64,000 nt of DNA from Lota lota (GCA_026745465.1 JACYXH010000473.1:2827191-2891190), one strand, 5' to 3'. Positions 1 through 15,249 are shown, counted from the stretch's first letter. Notes: a model not told the origin generated them from the sequence alone. Numbers and translations are program-made.

Positions 1-636
1 GTAATGAAATGAAAGTCACTCAGGAAATAAAAATGTAATGATGCAATGGACAAAACTAAGTATTTCTTTGAGATATTTATCAGTTATGCGTTTGAAATGA
101 TAATAAGGGACCACGTGCTTCTCATCCAGAGAAAAGTCACGTTTATTAATTGTAGGCTGCAGGGCCATGTGTCTGAAGACTCCCATGGGCCTATAAATCA
201 ATAAGTAATTGAATGCCAACGACCCAAATCACAAACCGCAAGGACCAGGAATATGCCAGCAAAAAAGGCAATGTCTTTCAATATGGATTCAAAATAAACA
301 GAACAAGAGAGGGAATCTCTTCTCAACTAAAATAATCGAGTGGATTTAAAACATGTGCAAGATGATACTGTTTGGATAATTATCTGCTAAACAAATGAAA
401 AGAAAAACAATATTTAACAAAATTTCAGTTCTGAGAAGATTTGAGAAGAGTTATTTTGCTTAATGACATACCTCCACTCCCCCCCCCCCCCAGACAGACA
501 AATACACACACACACATTAGCTTGGAAGAGCAACACAGCAGCAGACTCAGAGTATCCATCCCGTGTCCAACATCCACGGCATCAAAATAACTAAATGTAA
601 CTCCACATTGTCCTCTCCCTCTCTCTCCTCTCTCAC

Positions 637-862
637 CTGCCACGCGCACCACCGCCCGCTCCGCCGGGTCCAGCACGGAGCCCTGGCTCTTCCTCTTCCT
701 CCTCTCGTGTTTGGACAGGTTCCAGGGCAGGGTGTCCCCGGCCGTGCCCCCCTGGGTCCCCGAGGGGCATGGAGATAGGGAGCCCCCCGAGCGCTCGCTG
801 CGGAAGGAGCGCTCGCTGATGTAGGAGCGCTCGCTCAGCGTCTCCTCGTCCGATGACTCCAT
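637..862 (-). CDS. macf1: macf1, first coding exon (5' end of gene only)
   Basis: This encodes the N-terminus of microtubule-actin crosslinking factor 1, a giant cytoplasmic spectraplakin that links actin to microtubules. The ATG is the cat at 860-862. About 75 residues follow, beginning MESSDEETLSERS, with Ser/Arg-rich SERS repeats, then a DTLPWNL segment and LDPAERAVVRVA. This closely matches the start of human MACF1 as I remember it. The exon stops after a single G, at a good donor (sense G|GTGAGA, bases 636-635). The calponin-homology actin-binding domain would begin in the next exon, beyond the left edge. A possible acceptor (sense CTCCAG|CT, exon start at 872) precedes the ATG, behind an unusually long pyrimidine tract, so this is probably exon 2 with the 5' UTR starting further right. 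Only this exon is in the window. Confidence 0.87.
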
Positions 863-1310
863 GATGAAGGAGCTGGAGGAGGAGCAGGAGGAGGAGCAGA
901 AGGAGAATGAGGAGGAGGAAGTGCAGGAGGAGGAGGATCAGGAGGAGGAGGAGGAGGATGTGCAGGAGGAGGAGGAAGTGCAGGAGGAGGAGCAGGAGGA
1001 TGAGGAGGAGGATGTGCAGGAGAAGGAGCAGGATGAGGAGGAGGAGAAGGAGAATGAAGAGAAGGAGCAGGAGAATGAGGAGGAGAAGGAGAATGAGGAG
1101 GAAGAAGTGCAGGAGAAGGAGGTAAGAGATGATGGAAGGCAGAGGAGAGGGAGAAGGAGATGGGGAGAGATGGAGAGAGAGTGAGAGGGTAAAGAAGGTG
1201 GAAAGGGAGAGCGACGAGGGAGAGGTAAATAAGAAGAGTGAAAAGACAAGAATGGAAAGAGAAGAAAAGGAGGAGAGGAGAGATGGGGGGAGAAAAGAGA
1301 GAGTTTAAGT
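863..1310. repeat. GAG/GGA purine-rich imperfect triplet repeat
   Basis: On the + strand this is almost pure purine, built from gaggag, gcaggag and gaagga triplets. On the macf1 sense strand it is a pyrimidine run of over 400 bases ending at a possible acceptor at 873-875. The long acidic (EEEQEE) and arginine-rich frames on the + strand, and the Pro/Ser frames on the minus strand, are composition artefacts. Confidence 0.85.
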
Positions 1311-2051
1311 GGAAACGCTCCATAATTCATCCCGGGAAAAGGGTGTAATCACGCAGGGGTTCTGAATAATACAAAATAATGATGTCGCCGCTAAGGGTCA
1401 CCTAGGTGACAGCACAATACCGGTAGTATTTATACAACAAGGATGAGGAGAACTGGACTAAACAATTCACTGCATCACGTCTAGACGGCAGTGAATGAGT
1501 TCTGTACTAGACAGTGACGCTTCAAGGGCTTCAGGGGAGAACACTGTTGCTAAGACAACAGCTGTGTGGTGGAGACACACAGAGAAGAGATGGTTCTGTC
1601 AAAAGAACTGTGGAAACTATTGTTAGTGTTTCTGCAGAGGGGGCATTGAACTGATTTATAATTTAAAAAAGAATGTTTTTTTCACACTTTCATCATCTGT
1701 TACCTGAAATAGATGTCAAGTTTAAGATTTTGGCCAACAATGATTTCTTCCAAGATAATGATATATGTACAAAATATATTGTATCAACTATTATGAAGAA
1801 TATTTGGTCAATAATACAGAATATTCACATTAATTTATTATTTTGTCTGCTGTAGTCTTAAATGTAAAACTGAAAAATAAACAAATACAAACAAATGGAA
1901 AGTCACTCTTACTCTGAACCTGAAACAATGCTGTGATATGAGAAAAGGACAGCCAGAGAGGTGTATAGAACAGTTCAGGAAATAAAAGAGACACAATGAG
2001 CCAATCGAAACAGAGAGTGACAGGTGAGAGCGTGTATACGAGATAGACAGC

Positions 2052-2083
<32 letters not shown>

Positions 2084-4086
2084 AAGAGAGGAGACCAATC
2101 AAAGTAAATACTCGAAATATCAGCTATTTTGGTTTTTCTATTTATATACACCCACACTGGGTCAAAAGAGGAAGAAACTATCTCCACTACTACCCCCCCT
2201 GGTACACACACAAAAGCACATGCACATTAATTTACAATCTCACATACACAGGCAGACATACACACACATACACACACACGCACACTATAGTTATATAGGG
2301 ATTAAATATTGATACTGTGATATGAGCCTATACATATTGAGGTATATTGTTGTACATTTGATACTATAACCTCATTGTACATTTCATGTTCACTCCTGCG
2401 TTTAATGTTTTATAGTGAAATCATAAATGAATAAATCATAAATAAACCACATAATTAACAAAGAGGTATTGGACCAAAATACTAAGCGTTATAACACACT
2501 TGATCCTAACTTTCCTTAATTACCCCCTCATACCCTATCTCCTTTCTGTACCCTTACATCTGATCTAATGCTGCCAACTCTTTCTCTTCAACACATATAC
2601 ATTATTTATAGCAAGGTTACCACACTACTACTACTACATACAATCCAATTTTGTTTGGTTCAATGTGCTCTAGTTATGAAAAATGAACTGAATGAGAGAC
2701 CAGAGAACCTTCAGGCAAGAATATTGAGAACCATATAGTGTCTGGATTATTTCATGATCGCATGCCTGTTTGACCATCTGCCTTCCTCACTGTCTTCTTG
2801 TCTGTCTGATCAGCTGAATTGGGGGGGAGGGAGGGGGGTGTCTGGTGGTGATTCAATCAATCACAGTAGAGCTCAATAATCCTGACCGTGGGTCTTGTGA
2901 CCCAATCAATAAAGACGAAGAGAAGGCCAGATGAAGCCACAGAAAACACCAACACAATCTATTTAAACTTTTGCAAACACATTCCAATCCCAAGGTGTGA
3001 CAAGTGCCATAACGCACAGACATTTAAAACATTTTGATAAATGTTTGAGGTATAAGGCTACTGAGGTTTATTCAACTTTATTAAACTTTATTAAAATGTT
3101 GGATTGATTGTTTGATTAATAATAACAATCTAGATACAGAGCATGTTAAGACAATGACTGCTAGCTAGCTGATACAACGATTTGAGAGATACATTGATTT
3201 TATCTCTTTACGCATTTTCAGGAAGGCTATGCTTTTGGGAGAAAGAAAAACTGAAATAAATTTTCAGACAGCAACTTTGGCTATTGGTTGGATTAATTAG
3301 AGAAAAAAATTCCTCAGTCCAAGTAACTAACATAGCAACTAAACAGTGTGTGCCTTGTGTCTAAGCAACATGGCCAAGACCTGCCAAGCAGCGCTGTTGG
3401 CAGAAGAGGAGCTCCACCCGCGGGGCCCTCTGGCCACGCCCCATGCACAGTGGCTCTGGTCCCTCTCAGAGCAGGAGGCCATCGTTTATGGCCTTCCCAA
3501 CTCAAGCGCTGAGTGGTATAATAACCATGAGGCTGAGGATGTTTCCTAGAGAGAGAATGGGCTGGATCCTGAAGATCCTGTATTTATAGGTTTTCTGTGG
3601 TTTTGCCCAAAAAGTGCCCCCCCTCTTCTTCTGGACGGGGCTGGCCTCAGGCTGGAACGCTGGCAAGACCCACTTCCTGAACCCCCACATCTCCTAGGCA
3701 ACTGCACTCGGAAGAGGTTAAAGCCTTCCCAGAATCCCCTGTGGTTTCCCGGTCAGCGTGTCTGTGTTTGGTTTGTTCTGTGTGAATGTGTGTGTGTCTC
3801 TTTATGTTTTCGAGCCAGTGTTTAATATTTTATGTAATCCACGTGTTTGGCATGTCTGTGGGTCTCTTTGTTTCCTTGCTGTGTGCGAGCAGGGTCATGA
3901 AGGCACTGCAACTGGCAGTTTTATAAATAGAGCCAGAATATAGGCTTTGGAGCCACACTGTGTCATTATGGCTGGTTGCGGTGCTGGTATAAAGGATGAA
4001 GGGGCTTTGAAGATGGTCCACCAGCAGTATCTAAGGACCGGGGGATGTGTGAAATAATGACATAATATCCTTTCTGATGAGACTCA

Positions 4087-4139
<53 letters not shown>

Positions 4140-4165
4140 CGTGTGCGTGTGGGGGGGGGGGGGGG
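4087..4165. repeat. compound C-run / (CA)n / G-run with hairpin symmetry
   Basis: A C-run (4087-4103) leads directly into about 17 CA units, then CCCC, then a short GTGTGCGTGTG, then a G-run of about 15 (4151-4165). The two outer parts are roughly complementary, so either strand could fold on itself. Confidence 0.9.
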
Positions 4166-4353
4166 CAGATGACACTAAAGAAAAGTGAAAGGGCAAAAAC
4201 AACAAGGCACGGTCAGCGATAGAGGGAATTAACATGGTACAGAGAGAGTGAGAGAGAGAGAAGTGAGACAGACAGACATAAAAACAACAGAGAAAGAGAG
4301 ACAAATAATGACAGGACAAGAATATGAGAGACAGAATGAGGGAGACACACACC

Positions 4354-4407
<54 letters not shown>

Positions 4408-5999
4408 GCATAACAGAGAGACAGAGAGAGAGCAAGAGAGAGAGAATAGGAGACAAAGAGACAGAAAGCCAGAGGTGGACACAGATAGACACAGGCATAT
4501 AGAAAAAGACGGAAAAAGAGTGAGAGGCGGACAGACAGAGAGAGAGAAACAGGCATTAAGAATATGCAGGCCATGCAAAGCCATTCATAGCATTGTTTTG
4601 TCATTCCGGAACAGCATTCCAGAACTCTCTGCACCAACAGCAACGGCTGCTGGGAGCTAAACTGATGTTCATGCTTCACAGAGATGCATAGAAGCGTAAG
4701 ACTTAGAGGTATATAGTCTTCAGGGGCAGACAGAGACTGACTCTGAAGACTATCCTCCATACTTCCAGACAGATCTGTCCAGCTGATCTTTAGGCTGTTT
4801 CATCTATATTGTTACTGCTACGATTTCCATAGTTGGACAAATCTTTTACAATTATGATTTTGAATTGCTGTATTAATTATGTATAAATTATAATTGGATA
4901 TTCATTTTGAGCTAATGATAAGAGTAATGTATTATAAATATGTTTGGGGCTATTCATGTATGAAATATTGTATGAAAGCCCACTATTTACCATTCATTAA
5001 GAGACATAATCCATGTTGATATGATAAACAAGTAGAGGTGTTAATTGCCCATGTCAAGCTACTTTAATAAAATAAGGTCAGATTATAGGATGACTTTATT
5101 GTTATGAAGTATCAACTGGCTAAACGAGAACATGAGAACGGCTAATAACAATCAAATCCTCAGCCAATTTCCAGCCCATAAACCCTTATTGATTACATAG
5201 GCATAACACTAAGCTCTGTTTAGAATAAAGCTTCACACTGTAATGTGTAACACTAAATCAGTGAGTCATGTATCGTTCTATGTGAGTATTATGTGTATCT
5301 GACTCACTGACAAATAAACAAATAAAAACACAACATTTCATAAAAAGTCCAAGTTCAATATTTAGCATTTTATTGGACAAATTTGAGGCCTTCAAATCAC
5401 TTCCACGGTCATAATGGATCCTGACTTAGATGGAAACCCTAAAGTCCTCTCACTCAAAACGTTGTGCGTCTTCAACCAGCAGTGTCCTCAACTTGTGAAC
5501 TTGTGTTCTGTGAGAGTGTTTGTAATGCAGCTCACTCTCAGCTATATTCCTAAACTGTGGCCATTAGCGGCCGTTCTGGCTGGAGAAGAGGCACTTGAAG
5601 TCTGAAGATGAATGAGCTAGAAGAACAGACTGCCCTGAGTGAGGTTGTTCTTGTTGAAGTAACCTCATTGAACAGACTGAGGCATGACTGGTGGGTGGAC
5701 CTGCTCCTCACCCACGGGCCAATACCAACTTCAACCTTAGAGCAATAATGGAAAATAAGTGTACGTACATTCATTCATTTGATATAGGTTGCTTGCTTGT
5801 TCGCAAACTTAGTGGACCTTGTAGCTAACTTCCCACCTCTATTACATATTGAGTAGTAGGGATAGGTATATATATTGTTGGACTAGTTGACTGGTCTATT
5901 TTTCTTCTTCAAGCTACAGACCTTATGCTCAGTGTAGCTTTCCTACAGCCATAATGAGCAAGCCTGAGAAAACTGCCTGAATGAATAGACTACTGACAA

Positions 6000-6001
<2 letters not shown>

Positions 6002-6056
<55 letters not shown>
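6002..6056. repeat. (CA)n microsatellite
   Basis: About 27 uninterrupted CA units. Confidence 0.97.
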
Positions 6057-6058
<2 letters not shown>

Positions 6059-6775
6059 GTGTGTATTTGCATGCAAACTGCAAACACTGCTTGCTGTCAA
6101 AGGTCTGAAGATGTTGTACTCAACAGAAACCGACTGAGTGGGAGCGAGAGAGAGAGAGAGAGAGAGAGAGAGTGAGTGAAAGAGAGAAGGAGAGAGAGAG
6201 AAAGTGAGTGAAAGAGAGAGAAGGAGAGAGAGAGAGAGAGAGAGATTTATGGATCAATAATGATTCTTCAACAAGCATAATGTGTTTTATATCCTCAAAA
6301 GGTCAGGTTATCACAGGCACCGTTAGATATTTACTGTTCCGGAAGACACTATACTGTACATCAACAAGAATGTAGGAAAAAGCATGATTGCTTCTCTTAG
6401 TTGTTTCAGATGCACTCTCTCAACTTCATAATAATGACGCCAAACTGCATTAGGTTTCATGAGAATCTGAAGCTTGTTCTCATTTCTCTCTGTTTCCCTT
6501 TCATCTCCATCCCTCTGTCATTTTGCCCTCCGTCTAACTTTTCTCCCTCTCCATCTCTCGCTATCTTTCTTATTCCCTTTCATTTGTCTTCCCTGTTAGT
6601 CTTCCTCTATCGCTCTTTATCATCTCCCTCTCTGTTCTTCCTTCTCTTTTACCAAGCCTGCTTTCTCTCCCTATCTTCCACTGTTTTTAATGTCGCTTTC
6701 TGTCTTCTGTCTCTTCCTTGAAGATGCTCCCTGCATACCAAAGAGCTGACGACTGACTGAGTCAATTCTACTCAC

Positions 6776-6778
<3 letters not shown>

Positions 6779-6834
<56 letters not shown>
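6779..6834. repeat. (CA)n microsatellite
   Basis: About 28 uninterrupted CA units. Confidence 0.97.
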
Positions 6835-6836
<2 letters not shown>

Positions 6837-8240
6837 TATGTGGCTACTGGGTAAGCTACATATCAAGTAGACACAAAGAGGACACATTTTTACTTCTCTT
6901 GGTCTGTTTACAATAGACAGTACACTGAATCACCAAGTCAGAAGCCTGAGATTTTATTCATCAATGATTCAAATCCACAATGTCTTATAGTGTACTGCTA
7001 GTCTCAATACAAGAGCAGCCGCCTGAAACACATTGTTCATGCACATGTCTCTGAACAGTCATATAGACCCCCCTAGATGGCCACCCATCCCCAGTTACAG
7101 CAATATGGTGGGGAGACCAGCAGCTAGGACTTCTGCAGAGAAAAACACAGCGACACACCACCAACCATGCAATTGCGTGAGGGTGGTTTAAATTGAGAAC
7201 GTGATTCTCAATTACAGCAGTGAGGGTGAATTTGAATATATGGATTGCCTCCCCAAACGTGGTTGTCATGCGCATGAAAGCGTGAAGGGGGGCTACATCT
7301 GACCATCTGGTGCAAATCGGTGGGGGATCGTTGTCGCTGATTTGGTGTTTTCTCACCACACCTTGCATAATAACTGGTAGGCTCACTCGGTAGTCAGTTG
7401 TGGCTGTGTGGAAAAGCTAGAGACAGTGGCAGTGTGTGTGGACACTGATCATGGGAGAGACCATAAGCAGAGAGGGTCTACTCGTGCTAAAATTGTCTTT
7501 TGTGATGGGAGAAATCAAACATGAATCGCACAAAACCTAAAGCAGTAGAGAACGCTCGATAAATGTGTAGATGATGAATGCTGCGTCCGCGTTTTTTGCA
7601 CAGTCGGCCTAGCAACGCGTGGAATTCAAGAAATCGGAGTCAGTGGATTCATATGAAGCGGAAACCCAGGATGCATGAGTGGACATCAGGGGGTCGGGCT
7701 GAAACAGTCAGACAGGTAGTCAGTCAGTCAGACTGGCTCCCACACCAATGCACTGGCTCTCTGTGTCTACTCCGTCGATTGGATAACAAACTAATTGCAT
7801 CATTAATTTATGATGCCGGTGTCCACAAAAACGCCAATGGCTTTTTTGGTGTGATCTGTAGTGGTACCACGCTGGCCATTGAAGGGCCAAATAAAACATG
7901 CTAGTCCATCTGTTCTGTTGGACGATTTCAAAAATAACGGAATCGGTGTAGCCTATTGTCACATTGAATATTATTTTCTACACACCATGTCAGCGACGAG
8001 GGGTCACGGCAAAGCCGTGGGTTACATCCATTTAATGTGGTGATCAACACGTTATATCATCGGTTAGCCTATTGATGAGGGGTACACCGCAAACTGGGGA
8101 ACAAATACAACCACTCATTCAGATGACCAACACACCCCGGTTCCCCAAAGAAATACCATCGGCATCGGAATATATGCACCCTATTGTAAGGTGGAGGAAT
8201 ATGTAATGTTCCAATGTGGACTAGAGATATAGACACTTAC

Positions 8241-8400
8241 CGTGGTGGACCAGCAGTCCCAGTCGTCTGGTGTGAGTGACTGAGACCCCGGGATGCTGTC
8301 TGCCCGGTGGTCGTCCCCGTTGCACCGAATCACGGGTAGCCAACAAGGTTTAACGCGCTGAGTTCAACTTGAACTGAGAACCGATTTAGCTCCACGCCCG
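8241..8400 (-). other. possible non-coding first exon / promoter (macf1?)
   Basis: On the minus strand this CpG-richer segment ends in a near-consensus donor (sense ACCACG|GTAAGTGT, donor G at 8240). It lies upstream of the macf1 coding exon, which has its own plausible acceptor, so it could be the macf1 5' UTR exon and transcription start region. It carries no recognisable coding. The right limit is a guess, and another transcript could own it. Confidence 0.3.
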
Positions 8401-10730
8401 GCACGATTAAACGCAGCTTTATTACCGTGAAGGAAATCCGGTAATGGCTGTCTATATTCCTCTTCCTCTCGCCCCCTGCCGTCTCCCTCCTTTTTCTCCG
8501 CTTTTCACTTCTTCTTCTGCCTACAACCCCACCAGCCCTTCGCCCTGCTTTTCGCCACCTCCTCTTGATTCTACAATTTTCGAGGGTCTAATACCGCTTA
8601 ACCCATTTCTATTGAGTGTGTTACTGGTCGCGAAAATAAATTGAATTTCGGGTGTAGGCTATAATACCATGACCTCGCCCGCGTGGCTCTGCACCGCCAA
8701 CCGGTCGAAGACTCTCTTTACGGAGGAAAAGGGGCGTTCACGCAATATTTGGAAAGGGTGGTCCACTCATTCCCTTGTACCACCACCGAGAGAAAAAAAC
8801 ACACACTGTGTACATGACTGCAAACTGTGATACGGTCCGCGTGCTTTCAAAGCATCAAATTGTATTAATCCCGGTATTTAATCTTCACATCCCGTCTACA
8901 CCCCCCTCTCCTCTTTCTCGATTCACCCCGCCTCCTTACACATCTGGAGCTGGATGAAAGCGATGTTATATCCACAACTAGGGTTTACAAATACTTAACG
9001 GCTGAAGTTCAAAATCAGTATTAAATGTCTTGACGATATGGGCGTTTACGAACGTCTCAACAGCAATAGCAGACCTATGCTGTATTTTTCCTCGACTGAC
9101 AGTTAGACTGCATATGTAATCAAACAATACATTAAAATGTAACGGCACTACTAACAAGGTTGCCAAAGAGTTAAAGTTTGCACGATGAGTGGTGGTGTTG
9201 AATTGTGGGATTTCAGAAACGGGGTCAGTGCAGACCTACAGAAAAGGCAGTGCATGTCATATAAACTCGGTTCCCCTTATCAGTGACCATGACTTGTTGA
9301 CTAAACACGACTAAATTCGATAAGGTCGTTAGCCAGGGTTCCGGTTACTGAATCGCTGAATCGAGAAGGAACGTTGAACGTGATAACACCCTCTGCGGTT
9401 GTCGGTTAAATGAGCCCACAACCCAATGCACAACGGACACTTTTTTCGATTTCATAGGCCTAGGTCTTCCCATTTTTCCCAGAAGAAGCAGACTCGAGGC
9501 CATACATTGATCTGGGTCCACATATGCATTGCATGCAATATATTTCTGAGAACTTTACAAATGTATAGGCATTAATTTCACTTCAGGAATCGGAGATGAG
9601 TCTAATGCCATCTTGTGGTGAAATCAAATGTGTCGCTCTCAGCTGGTTAAATGCTGGTAATCGAATGCAAGGTCATGAGAGCATCCATGATGATCTATCA
9701 GTCTCTCATCGTTGCTCTAACGGCCTCGTGGGAGCAGTTATCCACTAATCCATTGCGTGACTTAGAATATGGGCCATTGGGTTCAGAGAAGGAATATAAA
9801 GTGGAACTAGACCATTTTTTTTTAAACCAGCATTTTCTTATAAATACTGTTAACTGTTACATCTGAGGTATGCTAGTTCCAGAGTTACCAAATGTCTCAG
9901 AATTTGGTTACATTACTTAATGTTGAATAATGATAAAGATTCCTGTGTGACAAGGCTCACTTTTATTATTTTATTCTAATGAGCTGTGGTCGGGTAGCTC
10001 GTTCTAGACCAATCACGTGCAAAGAGCTTGAACAAGCAATGGGCGATAGCACAGTAAAGTGTGTGCGCCACAGGATGTATGAAAATAACAACTGAACTGG
10101 ATAGCATTACTACAGACGTTTGCAATATTATAAGCAAAACTTAATTGGGTAATTGCATCTTATCATTCAAGGAAAAAAGTAGCACTGATGTAACTGCAGC
10201 ACAAATGTTTGACTATTTGTGTTGAAATTAATTATGCAATATTACCGTTAACCAACCCACTATGTTCAAAGCTCCGTTATGCAGTACAGGCATTGGTGAA
10301 CAAAATCTTCAGGAAGATTGATAAGATGGCACTTTATTAATCAGGCAATAAAAAAAAGAGGTCTGGCGTGTATACTGGGAAGCAATGGATTAATTACAAA
10401 CTAAATGTCTTTACCTGATAGTCAGCCATCTATAAAACACAACTCTGAGAAGCAGTGTCTGCTGGTAGAGAAAAGCAAGAGACAAGCTTCTGGCTGGACC
10501 AAACCTACAAACCTCAGCTTTAAAGCAAAAGCTCCGAAAAATGTCATGAGGCTAGGTAGGGAAGGTAGGCTACTTTGTGTACATTCACCATGGGTTGAAA
10601 ACCTACTAACAGTAATAATAATAATACCAAAAATTGTTTTTTGGTATTATTATTTATTTTGTTACCATTCCTTCAGGACATATCCATTGGGGAAAGAAAT
10701 ATTGAGAGAAGGACATGGACAATAATAGCG
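8401..10730. other. intergenic sequence, nothing recognised
   Basis: Apart from a pyrimidine-rich stretch at about 8450-8550, this is unique-looking sequence with no ORF I recognise. A hairpin sits at 10618-10653, a 13-base arm around AATAATACC/GGTATTATT, about 80 bases past the ndufs5 poly(A) signal. Confidence 0.5.
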
Positions 10731-10736
10731 TTTATT
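10731..10736 (-). terminator. ndufs5 poly(A) signal AATAAA
   Basis: TTTATT on the + strand (AATAAA in sense) lies 85 bases past the ndufs5 stop, giving a short 3' UTR, as expected for a small housekeeping gene. Confidence 0.65.
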
Positions 10737-10820
10737 TGCAAATGTATACAGGGTGGACTGGTAATAGGGATATCTTAAGTATAATACACAGCATTGGGGA
10801 GATCTTAGGGGTGGGGTCTA

Positions 10821-11985
10821 CTAGGGTGTGTTGTCCGGCTGGCCCGTGTGGTGTGATGGGGTGACATACGACTTCTCCTTCTCCATCTTGATTCGCTGCT
10901 GACGGATGTCATACAGCTTCTTGTGCTGGAGGCAGGGAAGCAGAGGAGGGAAGAGACACAAGAGTAGGGGAGGAAACATAAGGATTAAACAGGTTAGGAA
11001 AGGAAGGATAGTGAGGTGTCAATAGAGGGGTAAAAAAATATCATTTGTTTTATGTCCATGGTGCATTAGCTATTTATTGAAGTCGACCTTCCCTTATCAG
11101 CACTGCATTCTACCCCTGGCTGCAGGGCTTTAATACAGGATTGGAGCAGAGCAATGCAGGCCTGGACACACACCATATGTCATGGCTGTCTGCACTATGC
11201 TTCAGCTTAGTTGCCGATGCTGACTAATTGTTTCTGAAAGAATGGTACTAAGCACCCTAGTGAATGACGCGTGCAATGTGTATCATTTCCATATTCATAT
11301 TGAAAACCTTTAATACAGTTAAATATGTTTAATAAATTAGATGACATTTTGTGCAGTTAGGATTTCCAACTCTACTTGGGAAAGTTACTTGCCTAAACAA
11401 TTAAAGGAATGAAATGATTCGTGATAGCCTATACCTGGTTGCCCTGGGTATATATCTGGAAAGCTTGCTGAACTTCATGTTGAGAACAACATAATACCAT
11501 TAAGACTGGGAAATCAAACCAACAACTTTTAAGCTTGGCTAACCCACATATATATGGGTATATACATACATATATTATCTTATTTATTATATACTTGTGG
11601 GTTATACGGATATTTAAATGTATAGTTTTTAGAAAAATTCTTGCCTTCATATGCCGGCCAATATATGAATTAATCAATTATATTTATTCAATAGCAATGT
11701 TATACACAAAAATATCTTTTTTTATGGTAATGCCAGGACTCTGACGGTTCTGGCTCCAGAGGGACCTACCGTCTTATTCCTGTGCATGCACTCATAGAAG
11801 TCTTCCATCTCCAGCTTGCACTCTGTCTTTGCACGCGTCTGGCCGATGCCATGAGCACACTCCAGGAACTCCTTCTCGAAGGCGTGGCAGCGGGCAGCCC
11901 GCTTATGTGGCTGCTCGCCACTCTGCAGCAGCAGCCAGCGGTCCAGGTTGATACCCAGCCGAGACTGGACGTCTATGAAGGGCAT
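10821..11985 (-). CDS. ndufs5: NADH:ubiquinone oxidoreductase subunit S5 (complex I, IMS side)
   Basis: This is an accessory subunit of mitochondrial complex I on the intermembrane-space face. There are two coding exons: 11770-11985 (72 codons, ATG at 11985) and 10821-10925 (34 codons plus stop). The intron is phase 0, with sense donor ACG|GTAGGT and acceptor CTCCAG|CAC. The predicted protein is 106 aa, the length I recall for human NDUFS5. It begins [17 protein letters not shown] and has the twin CX9C signature: C33-x9-C43 and C56-x9-C66. The C-terminus is basic and ends [12 protein letters not shown] proteins of this kind are oxidised on import by Mia40 and need no cleaved presequence; none is seen. 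An acceptor four bases before the ATG (sense TTTCAG|CACT, exon start 11989) shows that a non-coding 5' exon exists upstream. Order and direction relative to macf1 match my memory of human 1p34. Confidence 0.95.
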
Positions 11986-12050
11986 AGTGCTGAAAGAGAG
12001 AGAGCGAGAGACAGACAGAGAGAGATATAAACAAAGGCCATAAGGATTCA

Positions 12051-13097
12051 TGGTCAGAATCCAAACTTTTTTGCTAGTTCCATGTGTACATGAATAATAT
12101 CATAGTAGACCCTAAAACAGGCTAAGATGATGAGCTGGGACGTTGCACCGACATTCATTTTTGGACCCGTGGTAAATAGGGTCCAAAAAAGTGTCCTTGG
12201 GTCCCTTGAACTGCACTATATAAATCCATGTTATTATAATATATTTTTAATCTGGTCTCCGCGGTATCAAGGTGCTTGTTCCGAGATGTAGTGGAGATGG
12301 GAATTAACTCTAACTCTGGATTCGTTGGAGACACATACGAGTATTACATTATATTACAATACAACTGATATATCTGTTTTAGTTATATCATAATACAAGA
12401 CTGAAATGACAGCTATAAGTCAACCAATAAGGCACTTGATTTGAATATGAATTCATTTTAACAAATGTTATTTGGAAATAAAAGCTAATTTTACTTCTGG
12501 ACAGAACCATTTTATAACAGACATTGCCTAAGGCTGAAAAAGGCCATACGAGCATATCATGAAACGTTTGGGTTTACATTCAATGTAAACTATTTGTTGA
12601 GTGCGACATAAAATAGTTTGAATAATCAAGTAGACTTGAAATGGCTACCATTGCAAGTGATACTGCGATAAACGCGTATGTGAATTATTCATATACATCC
12701 ATAGCTTACATTTACTATAATAGTGAATGGGGTATTATTGATCATGTACCCAGTTAGCATTGTCTAGGTTAGCTTGCTGTTTAGGGTTGCCTCGATAAGA
12801 CATTGTCCAATTCATGTAGGATTTTGTTGACCCATACAAATACATATTGCCGACCTATTAGTTGATTAGTTCATTAAAATACATAGAGTATACACCACCG
12901 TCTAGTGTCATATCTCGTCACAGCCCTTGACAACTTGCTAATGTGAACAACGGACCAATCGATTATTTTAACCAGTTTAAAAGGTAATTAGACATTGTTG
13001 CCGTTTTGACCTTAACATACATCACACATCTTATTAAAAACAATATTATGCTGCAATAAGGAGCTCTATATTCATAAGAATATATATAAATATATAT
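12051..13097. other. ndufs5 5' UTR intron, nothing else seen
   Basis: AT-rich unique sequence between the ndufs5 start exon and its likely non-coding exon. I see no coding or repeat structure. Confidence 0.5.
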
Positions 13098-13101
13098 TTA
13101 C

Positions 13102-13225
13102 CCTGCTAGGTAGTATCAAATTTAACCTTCCCTGTATGTACGTCTTGTTGCTTTACGGCAAAGTAAACCGTTGTCGCAAAAAAAGCTATTTACGACTTCC
13201 CTTAATGGCAGCGCTGCAAGAATTT
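13102..13225 (-). promoter_or_regulatory. likely ndufs5 non-coding first exon and start region
   Basis: On the minus strand this segment ends at a donor (sense TAGCAGG|GTAAAT, donor G at 13101) and pairs with the acceptor in front of the ndufs5 ATG. It includes a GCTGCCATTA stretch that resembles a YY1-type core promoter element, common at genes for mitochondrial proteins. The right limit is approximate. Confidence 0.35.
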
Positions 13226-15243
<2,018 letters not shown>

Positions 15244-15249
15244 TTTATT
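15244..15249 (-). terminator. candidate rnf19b poly(A) signal
   Basis: TTTATT on the + strand (AATAAA in sense), about 350 bases past the rnf19b stop. It is the nearest exact hexamer I saw; a more distal site is possible. Confidence 0.4.

Larger units (their letters stand above)
1311..8230. other. long stretch with no supported gene (macf1 intron 1 or upstream)
   Basis: I recognise no exon here. It holds AT-rich unique sequence, a perfect 14-bp palindrome at 1397-1410, GA runs at 2051-2080 and 6145-6245, a compound C/CA/G repeat at 4087-4165, CA arrays at 4365-4402, 6002-6056 and 6779-6834, and a pyrimidine-rich tract at 6480-6720. If the exon suggested at 8241-8400 belongs to macf1, all of this is its first intron. 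Confidence 0.6.

Noticed and set aside
861-1184. Plus-strand acidic ORF (107 aa, Glu-rich) and an overlapping Arg-rich ORF
   Set aside because: Both are translations of the GAG-type repeat in different frames, with no start context, homology or splice signals, lying opposite macf1.
3346-3549. Plus-strand 67-aa ORF in a GC-richer patch
   Set aside because: No recognisable family, no splice or promoter context, and an equally long ORF on the other strand.
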